Assembly (NCBI GenBank): GCA_964534765.1 | Contig: CAZHRJ010000005.1 | Location: forward strand, 1-47,012 | Direction: 5' to 3' | Source of the DNA: CAZHRJ01 sp964534765 | GTDB lineage: Bacteria; Lindowbacteria; 2-12-FULL-62-27 | DNA length: 47,012 nt | Part shown: positions 1 to 7,860 of the stretch, in pieces | Position numbering within the stretch: the stretch's first letter is position 1 | Layout: each line of letters begins with the position of its first letter | The notes under the pieces: model-generated | What the model saw: the letters and a program-made list of their open reading frames with translations, nothing else | Told to the model about the DNA's origin: nothing | Databases searched by the model: none | Program-made: the position numbers and the translations under genes

Positions 1-2
1 GA

Positions 3-440
3 TATCTCAATCATCCGGTATTGTGCTTGGGGTATCGGTTCGAATCCCCCCGCGGAAAAATTTTTGTTTTCGGAACCGATACGGAGCCTTTTTACAACAT
101 CTTCGGCGATGATGGCGACCCGGACGCCGAGAATATCGCGGAGGACTTGAACGCCCGCATCTATGATTTCGTCCGCGACGCGGATCTGTGCGTCTGGGAC
201 GGGCAGTACACGCCGGATGATTACAAGATCAAACGCGGATGGGGGCACACCAGCACGGAGCAGTGCTTGGATATGGGGATGAAGTCCAACGTCAAACATT
301 TCGTTTATACCCATCACGATCCCAACCGTACCGATGAACAGCTGGATCAGATCGTCGAGGGGTCCCGGAATTATTTGAAGGAGCGCGGGTCTTCGATGAA
401 AATTGATGCGGCCACGGAAGGCGTCACGATCGAACTCTGA
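3..440 (+). CDS. Metallo-beta-lactamase-fold hydrolase, 3' part only
   Basis: The frame is open from the left edge, so this is the C-terminal 145 residues of a longer gene. The visible part has the features of the MBL-fold group related to phosphoribosyl cyclic phosphodiesterases: a GTDTEPF strand with a metal-ligand aspartate, a GWGHTS segment and a C-terminal THHDP metal-binding histidine motif. The N-terminal HxHxDH metal motif lies outside the window. The substrate cannot be told. A TTG at position 21 could be read as a start, but the reading frame and family similarity continue upstream of it (LNHP then CLGYRFE), so I treat the gene as truncated by the window. thiE follows after about 50 bases on the same strand. 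Confidence 0.8.
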   Translation, partial: YLNHPVLCLGYRFESPRGKIFVFGTDTEPFYNIFGDDGDPDAENIAEDLNARIYDFVRDADLCVWDGQYTPDDYKIKRGWGHTSTEQCLDMGMKSNVKHFVYTHHDPNRTDEQLDQIVEGSRNYLKERGSSMKIDAATEGVTIEL

Positions 441-489
441 ATCCTATCCTCACTCCGATTCCTGCCGACGCTCTTCCTATCTCACATCC

Positions 490-1140
490 GTGAACTTCCC
501 CTGCCTCTATCTCATCACCGACGAAACCGTCCTCGGCATGCGCCCGCTTCTGGACACTGTCGAAGCCGCGGTCCGCGGGGGCGTCGATCTTGTGCAATAC
601 CGGAACAAGTCCCGCCCGGTGCCGGAGATGGTCGAAGAGGCGGGTCGCCTCAAGGAACGGCTGGATCGATTAGGGGTGCCTCTGATCGTCAACGACCACT
701 CCAAGGTCGCCTATCAGATTCACGCGGCCGGCGTTCACCTCGGGCAGAGCGATCAGCCCATTCAGGAGGTGCGGGCGTATCTGCCGACCGCGTGGATTGG
801 CCTGTCGACACACACATTGGATCAGGCCAGATCCGCCGCGGCTGCCGGCGCAACCTACATCGGGTTCGGCCCGGTCTATTCCAGCACGACAAAAAAGCAA
901 ACCCGTTGGCCGCCCGTCGGCGCTATTCAGATCCGGCCTCTCCAGCTTGCTGTACAGATTCCCGTCTTTCCCATCGGCGGCATCACGATTGATACAGCGG
1001 ATTCGGTCCTGGCCGCCGGCGCTCATCGCTTGGCGGTCATATCGGCCATTCTGGCGGCGGACGATCCTGAACGCGCCGCGCGCGCTTTTCGCGACCGCCT
1101 CGACAAAAAAAAGTCCGGCAGATATGCTCCGCAGTCATGA
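490..1140 (+). CDS. thiE: Thiamine-phosphate synthase (ThiE)
   Basis: A 216-residue TIM-barrel protein that joins the thiazole phosphate and HMP pyrophosphate to give thiamine phosphate. Family motifs are in order: LYLITDE at the N-terminus, DLVQYRNK (pyrophosphate binding), IVNDH, GVHLGQSD, GFGPVYSSTTK and a C-terminal GGI segment. I chose the GTG at 490 because the family begins right at the LYLIT strand; the longer frame from 403 runs back into the preceding gene. No strong ribosome-binding site is visible. Its stop overlaps the start of the PDH E1alpha gene by ATGA, so the two are probably co-translated. This fits the product: ThDP is the cofactor of E1. Confidence 0.9.
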   Translation: MNFPCLYLITDETVLGMRPLLDTVEAAVRGGVDLVQYRNKSRPVPEMVEEAGRLKERLDRLGVPLIVNDHSKVAYQIHAAGVHLGQSDQPIQEVRAYLPTAWIGLSTHTLDQARSAAAAGATYIGFGPVYSSTTKKQTRWPPVGAIQIRPLQLAVQIPVFPIGGITIDTADSVLAAGAHRLAVISAILAADDPERAARAFRDRLDKKKSGRYAPQS

Positions 1141-2165
1141 AACCGCAGTCAAAATCGGCTCCCGTCAGGCGACCCGCCGGCATCGCGGACAAATCGATTG
1201 CCGAGATGTACCAGCTCATGGTCCGGATTCGAAAATTCGAGGAGCGGTGTTACCAGATTTATCTTCAGCGGAAAATCGGGGGGTTTTGCCATCTGTATTC
1301 AGGTCAGGAGGCCGTGGCGGTCGGGATGATTCATCAGCTCGAACCTCGCGATTATGTCATTACCGCCTACCGGGATCACGGCCACGCACTGGCCCGCGGG
1401 GTCGCGGCCAAATCCTGCATGGCCGAACTCTACGGCAGGGCCACCGGCTGTTCGCGGGGCAAGGGTGGATCGATGCATTTTTTCGACACGACGCTTCGGT
1501 TCGTTGGCGGGCATGGAATCGTCGGCGCGCATATCCCGCTCGCCTCCGGCATCGGCTGGGCTCTCAAACACAAAAAAACCGGCGGCGTCTGTCTGTGTTT
1601 TTTCGGTGACGGCGCCATGAACCAGGGCGCGGTTCACGAGGGGCTCAACCTGGCCAGCCTCTACAAACTACCGGTGGTCTTTGTCTGCGAAAACAACGGA
1701 TATGCCATGGGAACCGCGGTATCGCGCGGCGCCGCGGAAGAACATATCTATCTTCGAGCCAACTCCTACAAAATGCCCACCTGCCGCGTGGATGGGGACA
1801 ACCTCTTCGAAGTCTGCGAGGTCACTGCGGCCGCAATTGCGCGGGCTCGGAAGGAGTTTCAGCCGACGTTTATCGAGGCGGTGACGTATCGATACCGGGG
1901 GCACTCCATGTCCGATCCGGGAACTTATCGGACGCGCGACGAAATCGAGGCGCACAAGTCACGGGATCCGCTCGCACAAGTCGCCCAGACCGCGCTCGAC
2001 CGTAACATACTGGCGACCGAGGACATTGCGCGAATCGACGCCGATGAATCGGCGCTGATCGACGACGCTGTGCGATTCGCGGAGGAAAGTCCCCAGCCGG
2101 ACCCGGCCAGCGCGTATGAGGATGTCTATGTCTCCTATCCGGCGGACATCCGGGATCGGAGGTGA
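1137..2165 (+). CDS. pdhA: Pyruvate dehydrogenase E1 component, alpha subunit
   Basis: A 342-residue ThDP-binding subunit of a heterotetrameric 2-oxo acid dehydrogenase, which decarboxylates pyruvate and passes the acetyl group to the lipoyl arm of E2. The ThDP/Mg motif runs from GDG at residues 157-159 to NN at 186-187. The YRDHGH segment (about 78-83) and the C-terminal YRYRGHSMSDP segment with its conserved histidine are typical of the family. It overlaps thiE by 4 bases and is followed 9 bases later by the beta subunit. With E1beta, E2 and E3 all present in order, pyruvate is the most likely substrate, although acetoin or a branched-chain oxo acid cannot be excluded from sequence alone. 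Confidence 0.92.
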   Translation: MKPQSKSAPVRRPAGIADKSIAEMYQLMVRIRKFEERCYQIYLQRKIGGFCHLYSGQEAVAVGMIHQLEPRDYVITAYRDHGHALARGVAAKSCMAELYGRATGCSRGKGGSMHFFDTTLRFVGGHGIVGAHIPLASGIGWALKHKKTGGVCLCFFGDGAMNQGAVHEGLNLASLYKLPVVFVCENNGYAMGTAVSRGAAEEHIYLRANSYKMPTCRVDGDNLFEVCEVTAAAIARARKEFQPTFIEAVTYRYRGHSMSDPGTYRTRDEIEAHKSRDPLAQVAQTALDRNILATEDIARIDADESALIDDAVRFAEESPQPDPASAYEDVYVSYPADIRDRR

Positions 2166-2174
2166 CCACGGGCC

Positions 2175-3182
2175 ATGGCTGAGATGGAGTTTCGGAAGGC
2201 GTTGAATCTGGCGCTCGATGAGGAACTGGCGCGTGATCCGGACGTGTTTGTCATCGGCGAGGAGGTGGCCGAGTACGACGGAGCATACAAAGTCACCAAG
2301 GGTCTGCTCGCCAAGTACGGGCACGAGCGCGTAGTGGACGCGCCGATCAGTGAAAGCGGATTTTGTGGCCTCGCAGTCGGCGCCGCGATGGCGGGACTTC
2401 GGCCGGTGGTGGAGCTCATGACGTTTTCTTTCTCGCTCGTCGCAATCGATCAGATTCTGAATAACGCGGCCAAAATCCGTTACATGTCCGGCGGCGCCAT
2501 GCGCGTGCCGCTGACTTTTCGCGGACCCAGCGGCGTGGTCCACCAACTGGGCGCCACACACTCCAACGCCCTCGAATCCATTTTCGCCCACACGCCCGGC
2601 CTAAAGGTCGTTGCCTGCTCCACACCGGAAAATGCCAGGGGCCTGCTCAAGTCCGCCATACGGGATGACGACCCGGTGGTATTTCTCGAGAGCGAACTGC
2701 TGTACGCGTTGAAAGGCGAAGTCCCGGATGATCCGGAATTCCTCCTGCCGCTTCACAAGGGCCGCATCGCGCGGGAAGGCGTGGATGTCACGATCGTGGC
2801 TTACTCGAAACGCCTCCATCAGGCGCTGGATGCCGCCGATCGGCTGGCCCGGGAGGGGATCCGGGCCGAGGTCATCGATCTGATCAGTTTGCGGCCGATC
2901 GATCAGGACATTCTCCTGCGGTCATTTCGGAAAACCAACCGGATGGTCACGGTCGAGGAGAGCTGGTCGTTTTGTGGAATCGGCGCGTCCATCGTTGATA
3001 TCGTTCAGCGTCATGCGTTCGATTTCATGGACGCTCCCATCGAGCGGGTGACGCTGGAGGAAGTTCCGATGCCATACAACGAATCTTTGGAAAATTTCGT
3101 CCAGCCATCGGTCGATAAAATCATCTCGGCCGCGCGGCGGACTCTCTATCTCGAATCGGAGGCATCGCTCCATGGCCGTTAA
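2175..3182 (+). CDS. pdhB: Pyruvate dehydrogenase E1 component, beta subunit
   Basis: A 335-residue transketolase-fold beta subunit that completes the E1 active site and binds E2. Typical family segments are IGEEVAEYDGAYKVTKGL near the N-terminus, DAPISESGFCGLAVGAAMAG, a FRGPSG loop before HQLGATHSN, and the PVVFLESELLY strand. The C-terminal transketolase domain (about 200-325) contains the VTVEE strand. It lies between E1alpha and E2; its last 11 bases overlap the E2 start, so the subunits are probably translationally coupled. Confidence 0.93.
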   Translation: MAEMEFRKALNLALDEELARDPDVFVIGEEVAEYDGAYKVTKGLLAKYGHERVVDAPISESGFCGLAVGAAMAGLRPVVELMTFSFSLVAIDQILNNAAKIRYMSGGAMRVPLTFRGPSGVVHQLGATHSNALESIFAHTPGLKVVACSTPENARGLLKSAIRDDDPVVFLESELLYALKGEVPDDPEFLLPLHKGRIAREGVDVTIVAYSKRLHQALDAADRLAREGIRAEVIDLISLRPIDQDILLRSFRKTNRMVTVEESWSFCGIGASIVDIVQRHAFDFMDAPIERVTLEEVPMPYNESLENFVQPSVDKIISAARRTLYLESEASLHGR

Positions 3183-4506
3183 AATCAGCATGCCGAAACT
3201 GAGCGACACGATGAAGGAGGGAAAACTCATCAAGTGGCACAAGCAGGAGGGGGATGAGGTCAAGCCGGGCGATGTGATCGCGGAAGTCGAAACCGACAAG
3301 GCCAACATGGATCTGGAGGCGTTTGATAAGGGAACGCTCTTGAAACTATTTGTCAAAGAAAATGACAGAGTGCCGGTCGGCGCGGTCCTGGCGATCGTCG
3401 GAGATCGGAAAGAATCCATCGACGACCTCGTCGGGGAAATCGAGTCTTCCCGGGACGCGCCGCCCGTGGCTGCGGTCCCTCACACGGCGCAGGCGACCGC
3501 TGCCGCGACTGCCGCCACTCCGCACATTCCGGCTCCGGTATCAGCACGTCCTTTGGCAAAACCGGCGCCTTCGGTTGACCCGGTCCGGCTGGGTCTCGCG
3601 GCCGGAGGTTTGCGGGCCTCGCCGATGGCGGCGAAAATGGCGGCGGAACACGGCATCCCGCTTGAATCTATTCAGGGATCCGGGCCGGGCGGCCGGATCG
3701 TCAAAAACGATATCGATTTGATTTTGAGTCAGGGACTCGCCCAGCGTCTGCCGGATCGCCGCCGCGGCGGCACCCCGCCGGCGATTGAAATCCAGAACAA
3801 ACTTGCGGAAACCCTCACTCCGCTGGAGGGTGTGCGCAAGGTGATTGCCGAACGGATGGCTCTGGCCAAGCAGTCCATACCCCATTTCTATTTACAGGCC
3901 AAACTCAGAATGGATCGGGTTGTCGGGTTTCGGATGGCGCTCAATTCCGGGCAGACGTCGGCCGGAGGCGTCGCGCCTCTCAGTTATTCCTACAACGATT
4001 TTATTCTGCAGGGGGTGTGCAAGGCGCTCATGATGAATCCCGGGGTCAACGCCACATTTGACGGGATTGGCGTCCACACCCACGCCCAGATCGACCTGTC
4101 GTTCGCGGTCGCATTTGAGGGAGGGCTGATCACGCCGGTCATCCGGGGATGTGATGCTCTCAGCTTGCGGGACATTCATATGGCGGCGGAGGATCTGGTG
4201 GATCGTGGCCGGCGGATGAAGCTGAAACCTGAGGAATATCTGGGCGGCAGTTTCACTGTCAGCAATCTCGGCATGTTTGGGCTGGACAATTTTCAGCCGA
4301 TCATTAACCCGCCCCAAGTGGCGATCCTGGCCGTGGCGGCAATCCAGCGGCAACCGTGCGTGGATGACGAGGGGCATCTGTATGTGGGCTGGGAAATGGG
4401 GGTCACGCTGGCGTGTGACCATCGAGCCATCGATGGGGCCGCGGGCGCTCGGTTTCTCAAGGATCTCACGGCGCTGATGGAACAGCCCGAAAGCTGGGTC
4501 CAATGA
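3172..4506 (+). CDS. pdhC: Dihydrolipoamide acetyltransferase (PDH E2)
   Basis: A 444-residue E2 that carries the acetyl group on a lipoyl-lysine and transfers it to CoA. One N-terminal lipoyl domain spans about residues 1-78, with the lipoylated lysine K43 in ETDKA. An Ala/Pro-rich linker follows (about 95-140). The peripheral subunit-binding domain (about 145-185) contains RASPMAAKMA and GSGPGGRIVKNDI. The acyltransferase core (about 215-444) ends with the catalytic DHRAIDG motif. A single lipoyl domain is at the low end for the family. The start overlaps pdhB and the stop overlaps lpdA (ATGA). Lipoylation is presumably supplied by the LipB-LipA fusion at 7845-9542. Confidence 0.94.
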   Translation: MAVKISMPKLSDTMKEGKLIKWHKQEGDEVKPGDVIAEVETDKANMDLEAFDKGTLLKLFVKENDRVPVGAVLAIVGDRKESIDDLVGEIESSRDAPPVAAVPHTAQATAAATAATPHIPAPVSARPLAKPAPSVDPVRLGLAAGGLRASPMAAKMAAEHGIPLESIQGSGPGGRIVKNDIDLILSQGLAQRLPDRRRGGTPPAIEIQNKLAETLTPLEGVRKVIAERMALAKQSIPHFYLQAKLRMDRVVGFRMALNSGQTSAGGVAPLSYSYNDFILQGVCKALMMNPGVNATFDGIGVHTHAQIDLSFAVAFEGGLITPVIRGCDALSLRDIHMAAEDLVDRGRRMKLKPEEYLGGSFTVSNLGMFGLDNFQPIINPPQVAILAVAAIQRQPCVDDEGHLYVGWEMGVTLACDHRAIDGAAGARFLKDLTALMEQPESWVQ

Positions 4507-5894
4507 GCGCCGCGTACGATCTGGCCGTGATCGGCGCCGGACCCGGCGGATATGTAGCCGCAATTCGTGCGGCGCAGCTTGGCAAGAAAGTGTTGGTCGT
4601 GGACGAGGAGGGCGTGCCCGGCGGTACGTGTCTAAACTGGGGGTGTATTCCCTCCAAATCGTTGCTGGGTGTGGCCGAGCGATATGAGTTTTTAAAGTCC
4701 GCGTCCAATTTCGGTTTCTCCGTCACCGGGGTTGGTTTCGATCTGAAAAAGATTGTTGCTCGAAGCCGTGAGGTCGTCGCGAAATTGAATAAGGGAATCG
4801 GATTCCTGTTCAAAAAAAACAAGATCGACTATCGGGTTGGCCGCGCGACCATTCCGAACTCCGGACGAATTCGTGTCGCCCCAAAAAATGACGAGGTGAC
4901 CGCCGCGAATATTCTGATCGCGACCGGCGCAAAGCCCCGCCTGATCGCGGGTGTCAGGCCGGATGGCAAGCGGGTATTGACGAGCAAGGAGGCGCTGCTG
5001 CTGGATGAGGTGCCGGACCATCTGGCGATCCTGGGGGCCGGCGCCATTGGGATGGAATTCGCCTATTTTTTTCAGTCTTTTGGAAGCCGCCTGACGGTGA
5101 TAGAGCTTTTGGATCGGATCCTGCCTCAGGAAGATCCTGAAATTTCCGATCGATTAAGACAGACTTACGAGAAAAAGGGGATGACCTTTCTGACTCAGAC
5201 CCGGGTGACGGACCTGTCGGTTCACAATGACAGCGTCCGAATTGAAACGGAGTCGGCGGGAAAGACTGCGGTGATTTCCTCCTCGGCGGCGCTTCTGGCG
5301 CTTGGTGTGGCCCCGAACCTTGATGGTCTGCTCGATTCTGGGGTGACCGTGAAGACCCAACGGGGCTGGATAGAAGTGAACGATGAGTATCAGACCTCAC
5401 TGCCCGGCATCTACGCGATCGGAGACATCACAGGGCCGCCCTGGCTTGCGCATGTCGCCTCGCATGAGGGAATTGTGGCGGTGGAGCGGATGTTCACGTC
5501 TCATCGGCCGAAAATCAACTATGATGCGATTCCGGCCTGTACGTACTGTCAGCCGCAAGTGGCAAGTATTGGTTTGACGGAGCCCGCCGCCCGGCAAAAG
5601 TTTGGGGAGGGCGTTCAGGTTGGTCGGTTTCCCTTTCAGGCATTGGGCAAGGCCATCGCGTCGGACGAGACCGAGGGGTTTGTAAAGCTGGTTTTCGCAG
5701 GTCGACATGCTCAGCTGGTTGGCGCGCACATTCTGGGAAGCGAGGCCACCGAAATGATCGCCGAGCTGGGCATGGCGGTGGCCCTTGAAGCCACCCGCGA
5801 TGACATTCTCTCAACGATCCACGCTCATCCCACCATGTCCGAAGCCGTCCTGGAAGCCGCCTTGGCTGCCGCCGGCCGTGCAATTCATTTGTAG
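4503..5894 (+). CDS. lpdA: Dihydrolipoamide dehydrogenase (E3)
   Basis: A 463-residue FAD/NAD disulfide oxidoreductase that reoxidises the dihydrolipoyl arm of E2 and makes NADH. The FAD-binding GAGPGG lies at residues 11-16. The redox disulfide C43/C48 is in GGTCLNWGCIPSKS, a second GAGAIG loop binds NAD, and the ATGAKPR motif is present. The C-terminal HAHPTMSE holds the catalytic His-Glu pair. The length is normal for the family. It is the last gene of the thiE-pdhA-pdhB-pdhC-lpdA run and is convergent with the radical SAM gene downstream. The same E3 could also serve the second E1 system at 28417-31515, which has no E3 of its own here; that is inference. Confidence 0.95.
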   Translation: MSAAYDLAVIGAGPGGYVAAIRAAQLGKKVLVVDEEGVPGGTCLNWGCIPSKSLLGVAERYEFLKSASNFGFSVTGVGFDLKKIVARSREVVAKLNKGIGFLFKKNKIDYRVGRATIPNSGRIRVAPKNDEVTAANILIATGAKPRLIAGVRPDGKRVLTSKEALLLDEVPDHLAILGAGAIGMEFAYFFQSFGSRLTVIELLDRILPQEDPEISDRLRQTYEKKGMTFLTQTRVTDLSVHNDSVRIETESAGKTAVISSSAALLALGVAPNLDGLLDSGVTVKTQRGWIEVNDEYQTSLPGIYAIGDITGPPWLAHVASHEGIVAVERMFTSHRPKINYDAIPACTYCQPQVASIGLTEPAARQKFGEGVQVGRFPFQALGKAIASDETEGFVKLVFAGRHAQLVGAHILGSEATEMIAELGMAVALEATRDDILSTIHAHPTMSEAVLEAALAAAGRAIHL

Positions 5895-5946
5895 CCGGAC
5901 ATCCATCTTCTTCGAACCTGACGGAGAAACTACGGGTCGCCCTCGG

Positions 5947-6936
5947 TCAGGCGATCGTGAACAAGCGGTCTTCCGGCATGTATCGCCTTAGTTCTTCCGA
6001 GCAGAAAGACATCAGGTCGCGCTGAATCGGCGTCTGGTACGAAACTCGTCCGCGGTTTTCTTCCAGCGGCCCGGCGAACAACGGTTCGTCCGGGAACAGC
6101 CGCGTGATCATTTGGTACCCATCGATGGGAAGTCGAAATGATCCGAGACTGACGGAATGGATGAGATCGGGAGTCAGGCGGGAGAAGACATCCGAAAAGA
6201 GCTGTCGGTAATCCTCCCGGAATCGATGATGATAGATCACGGGATCAAACCGCAGGCCTACTTTCCAGCCGTGATTCTGTAGCACCTCGATAGCCCTTAT
6301 CCGCCGTTCCGTCGTCGGGGTCTTCGACTCGAACCGTGCCGCGACCGTTGCGGGGCTCAGACTGAATGCGACCACAGCATTGGGGATGGGATCACGCTTG
6401 AGCAGCGACTGAATTCGGACACTTTTCGTCCGAAGCTCCAGCCAAGCCCGCGGGTGGGACGCGAACCATGGCAGGAAGAAATCGACAAATCCGGTCATCG
6501 GCTCCATCGCGAGACTGTCACAGTCGTAACCGGAGAAAAAATAGATGTCCTCGTCCGGATCCGCGCCGCTGATTTCTTCGAGGGACGATCGGAAGTCCTC
6601 GAAATTAACGAAGAGGACATAATGCGCAGAGCGATACATGCCCTGCAAGAAACAGTATCTGCAATCGTAGATACAATTGAGCATATGGGAAAAATAGTAG
6701 TTGCGGTTCCCGCCAATGCCGTACCCTCGCGGTGTTTCGAGCACGCGCCGTCCGAACTTTTTGGCGAGGATGAGCGCCGGCCGGCGTTTTTGGAGTCGGA
6801 AGTTCTGAGCGGTGGGATTGAAGACCTCGCCGTAGCGGCCGCATTCAATCCTTGCGGCGGCTGGGAACAGCCGCAGGATTCGGGCGGTTCTGGGGTGGTC
6901 GGCAATTTCTTTTTCGATGTAGATTGTCCGGATCAT
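5947..6936 (-). CDS. Spore photoproduct lyase-like radical SAM protein
   Basis: A 329-residue radical SAM protein resembling the spore photoproduct lyase (SplB) family, which repairs a UV-induced thymine dimer using SAM. Three cysteines form a CX3CX2C cluster at C88, C92 and C95 (CIYDCRYCFLQ). The N-terminal part includes LETPRGYG and NYYFSHMLN just before the cluster, as in SPL relatives. No sporulation gene is visible, so a general DNA-repair or other radical SAM role is as likely as true spore photoproduct repair. Its ATG overlaps the stop of the upstream nucleosidase-like gene by 4 bases, so the two form one operon. Confidence 0.75.
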   Translation of the reverse strand: MIRTIYIEKEIADHPRTARILRLFPAAARIECGRYGEVFNPTAQNFRLQKRRPALILAKKFGRRVLETPRGYGIGGNRNYYFSHMLNCIYDCRYCFLQGMYRSAHYVLFVNFEDFRSSLEEISGADPDEDIYFFSGYDCDSLAMEPMTGFVDFFLPWFASHPRAWLELRTKSVRIQSLLKRDPIPNAVVAFSLSPATVAARFESKTPTTERRIRAIEVLQNHGWKVGLRFDPVIYHHRFREDYRQLFSDVFSRLTPDLIHSVSLGSFRLPIDGYQMITRLFPDEPLFAGPLEENRGRVSYQTPIQRDLMSFCSEELRRYMPEDRLFTIA

Positions 6937-7769
6937 CGGTTCAGTTGAACCGGCATGCCGTCCAGCCTCCGTCCCAGCTCCCTCAGGACAGAGCGGGAGT
7001 CACCACAGGAGGATAGTGAATCAATCGATATACGCGTATCGGCTTTGATTGCGCGTCTTCGCGCGAGCAATCTTCTGAGCTGATGTTGCTGGCTGACAGT
7101 GAAATGCCACTGTCGAAGCATCCGTTTGAATACGGATGGCTCTTCGTTACGCCGAAGGAGCGGCCTGGCCAGCGCGATCAGGCGTTCGACGATGTCGTCA
7201 ATCAGCCCCACACGCGCTTCCACGAGTCGGTCGGCCAAATCCGGCGTTACGGTTTTTCTGGACGCCGCGGCGTCGGCGGTATCAGATATAATTTTCAAAG
7301 AGTGGATGAGTTCAGCCGAAGAGTGGCGCGCGGCCTCCCTGTAAAACCCCGCCGCTTCCATGTCGTAGGCCGATTCCGTCGGGTAGGATCGCTCCGGCCT
7401 GCGGACGGACACGACATCGACGGTCGGGCAATGCGGATCAAACACGATCGGCGGGTACCACGATTTGCCGGAGTCCGCATCGGTGATTTTGTGAGCCAGC
7501 ACGGCCTGGCCGATGGGATAGTTTCTGTGACCTGCGATACCGACATTCATCCAAACCGCGTCTCTGATCTCTCCCTGGCGCAGGTGGAGATATGCGGTTG
7601 CCGCCACAGCCGCCATCGATCCGATTCCAGACACGACAAGCCGGACCCCGCCGTCGTTTTGATAAATGGGAAGCGCGGCGCATTCTTGATCGATGGAGAG
7701 ACCGAATTTGCGGATCAGCGGCCGGGCTTCCGGCATCAGCGCGACGACAAAATAAACCGGGATGATCAT
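6933..7769 (-). CDS. MTA/SAH nucleosidase-like phosphorylase-family protein
   Basis: A 278-residue protein whose first about 190 residues match the PNP/UDP phosphorylase fold used by MTA/SAH nucleosidases and futalosine hydrolase. It has VVSGIGSMAA (phosphate/ribose loop), NVGIAGH, a YDMEAAGF segment with the catalytic-type glutamate, and SDTAD with the aspartate that protonates the base. About 80 further residues (LVEARVGLIDDIVERLIAL onward) form a basic helical tail beyond the usual domain. I chose the ATG at 7769 because GGAGGTG stands about 8 bases upstream; the longer frame would run into the divergent lipB-lipA gene. Pairing with a radical SAM gene would fit removal of 5'-deoxyadenosine or similar SAM by-products; this is inference. 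Confidence 0.75.
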   Translation of the reverse strand: MIIPVYFVVALMPEARPLIRKFGLSIDQECAALPIYQNDGGVRLVVSGIGSMAAVAATAYLHLRQGEIRDAVWMNVGIAGHRNYPIGQAVLAHKITDADSGKSWYPPIVFDPHCPTVDVVSVRRPERSYPTESAYDMEAAGFYREAARHSSAELIHSLKIISDTADAAASRKTVTPDLADRLVEARVGLIDDIVERLIALARPLLRRNEEPSVFKRMLRQWHFTVSQQHQLRRLLARRRAIKADTRISIDSLSSCGDSRSVLRELGRRLDGMPVQLNR

Positions 7770-7830
7770 TCGATCAACACCTCCCATACCTATACCAAGG
7801 ATGCCTTGCGAGTATTTCCAGTTGGATTGT

Positions 7831-7860
7831 ATTATAGAGGAGCTATGGTGGATTCGGCAA
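7831..7860 (-). promoter_or_regulatory. Candidate sigma-70-type promoter for the nucleosidase/radical SAM operon
   Basis: On the minus strand a perfect TATAAT (7836-7831) lies 18 bases downstream of TTGCCG (7860-7855), which matches four of six consensus positions. A transcript would start near 7824 and leave a leader of about 55 bases before the ATG at 7769. The -35 box would overlap the first codons of the divergent lipB-lipA gene. Judged by eye only. Confidence 0.35.

Noticed and set aside
5917..5951. CCTGAC...GTCAGG hairpin between lpdA and the radical SAM gene as a terminator
   Set aside because: The loop is 23 bases, there is no T-run, and it runs into the coding end of the minus-strand gene.
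7806..7835. TTGCGA...TATTAT promoter candidate for lipB-lipA
   Set aside because: Spacing (18 bases) is acceptable, but the start of transcription would fall at about 7842, inside or after the ribosome-binding site, so it cannot serve the ATG at 7845 well.
7083..7844. Upstream extension of the lipB-lipA frame
   Set aside because: The frame is open but antisense to the nucleosidase-like gene. LipB homology begins at the ATG at 7845, which has AGAGGAG before it.
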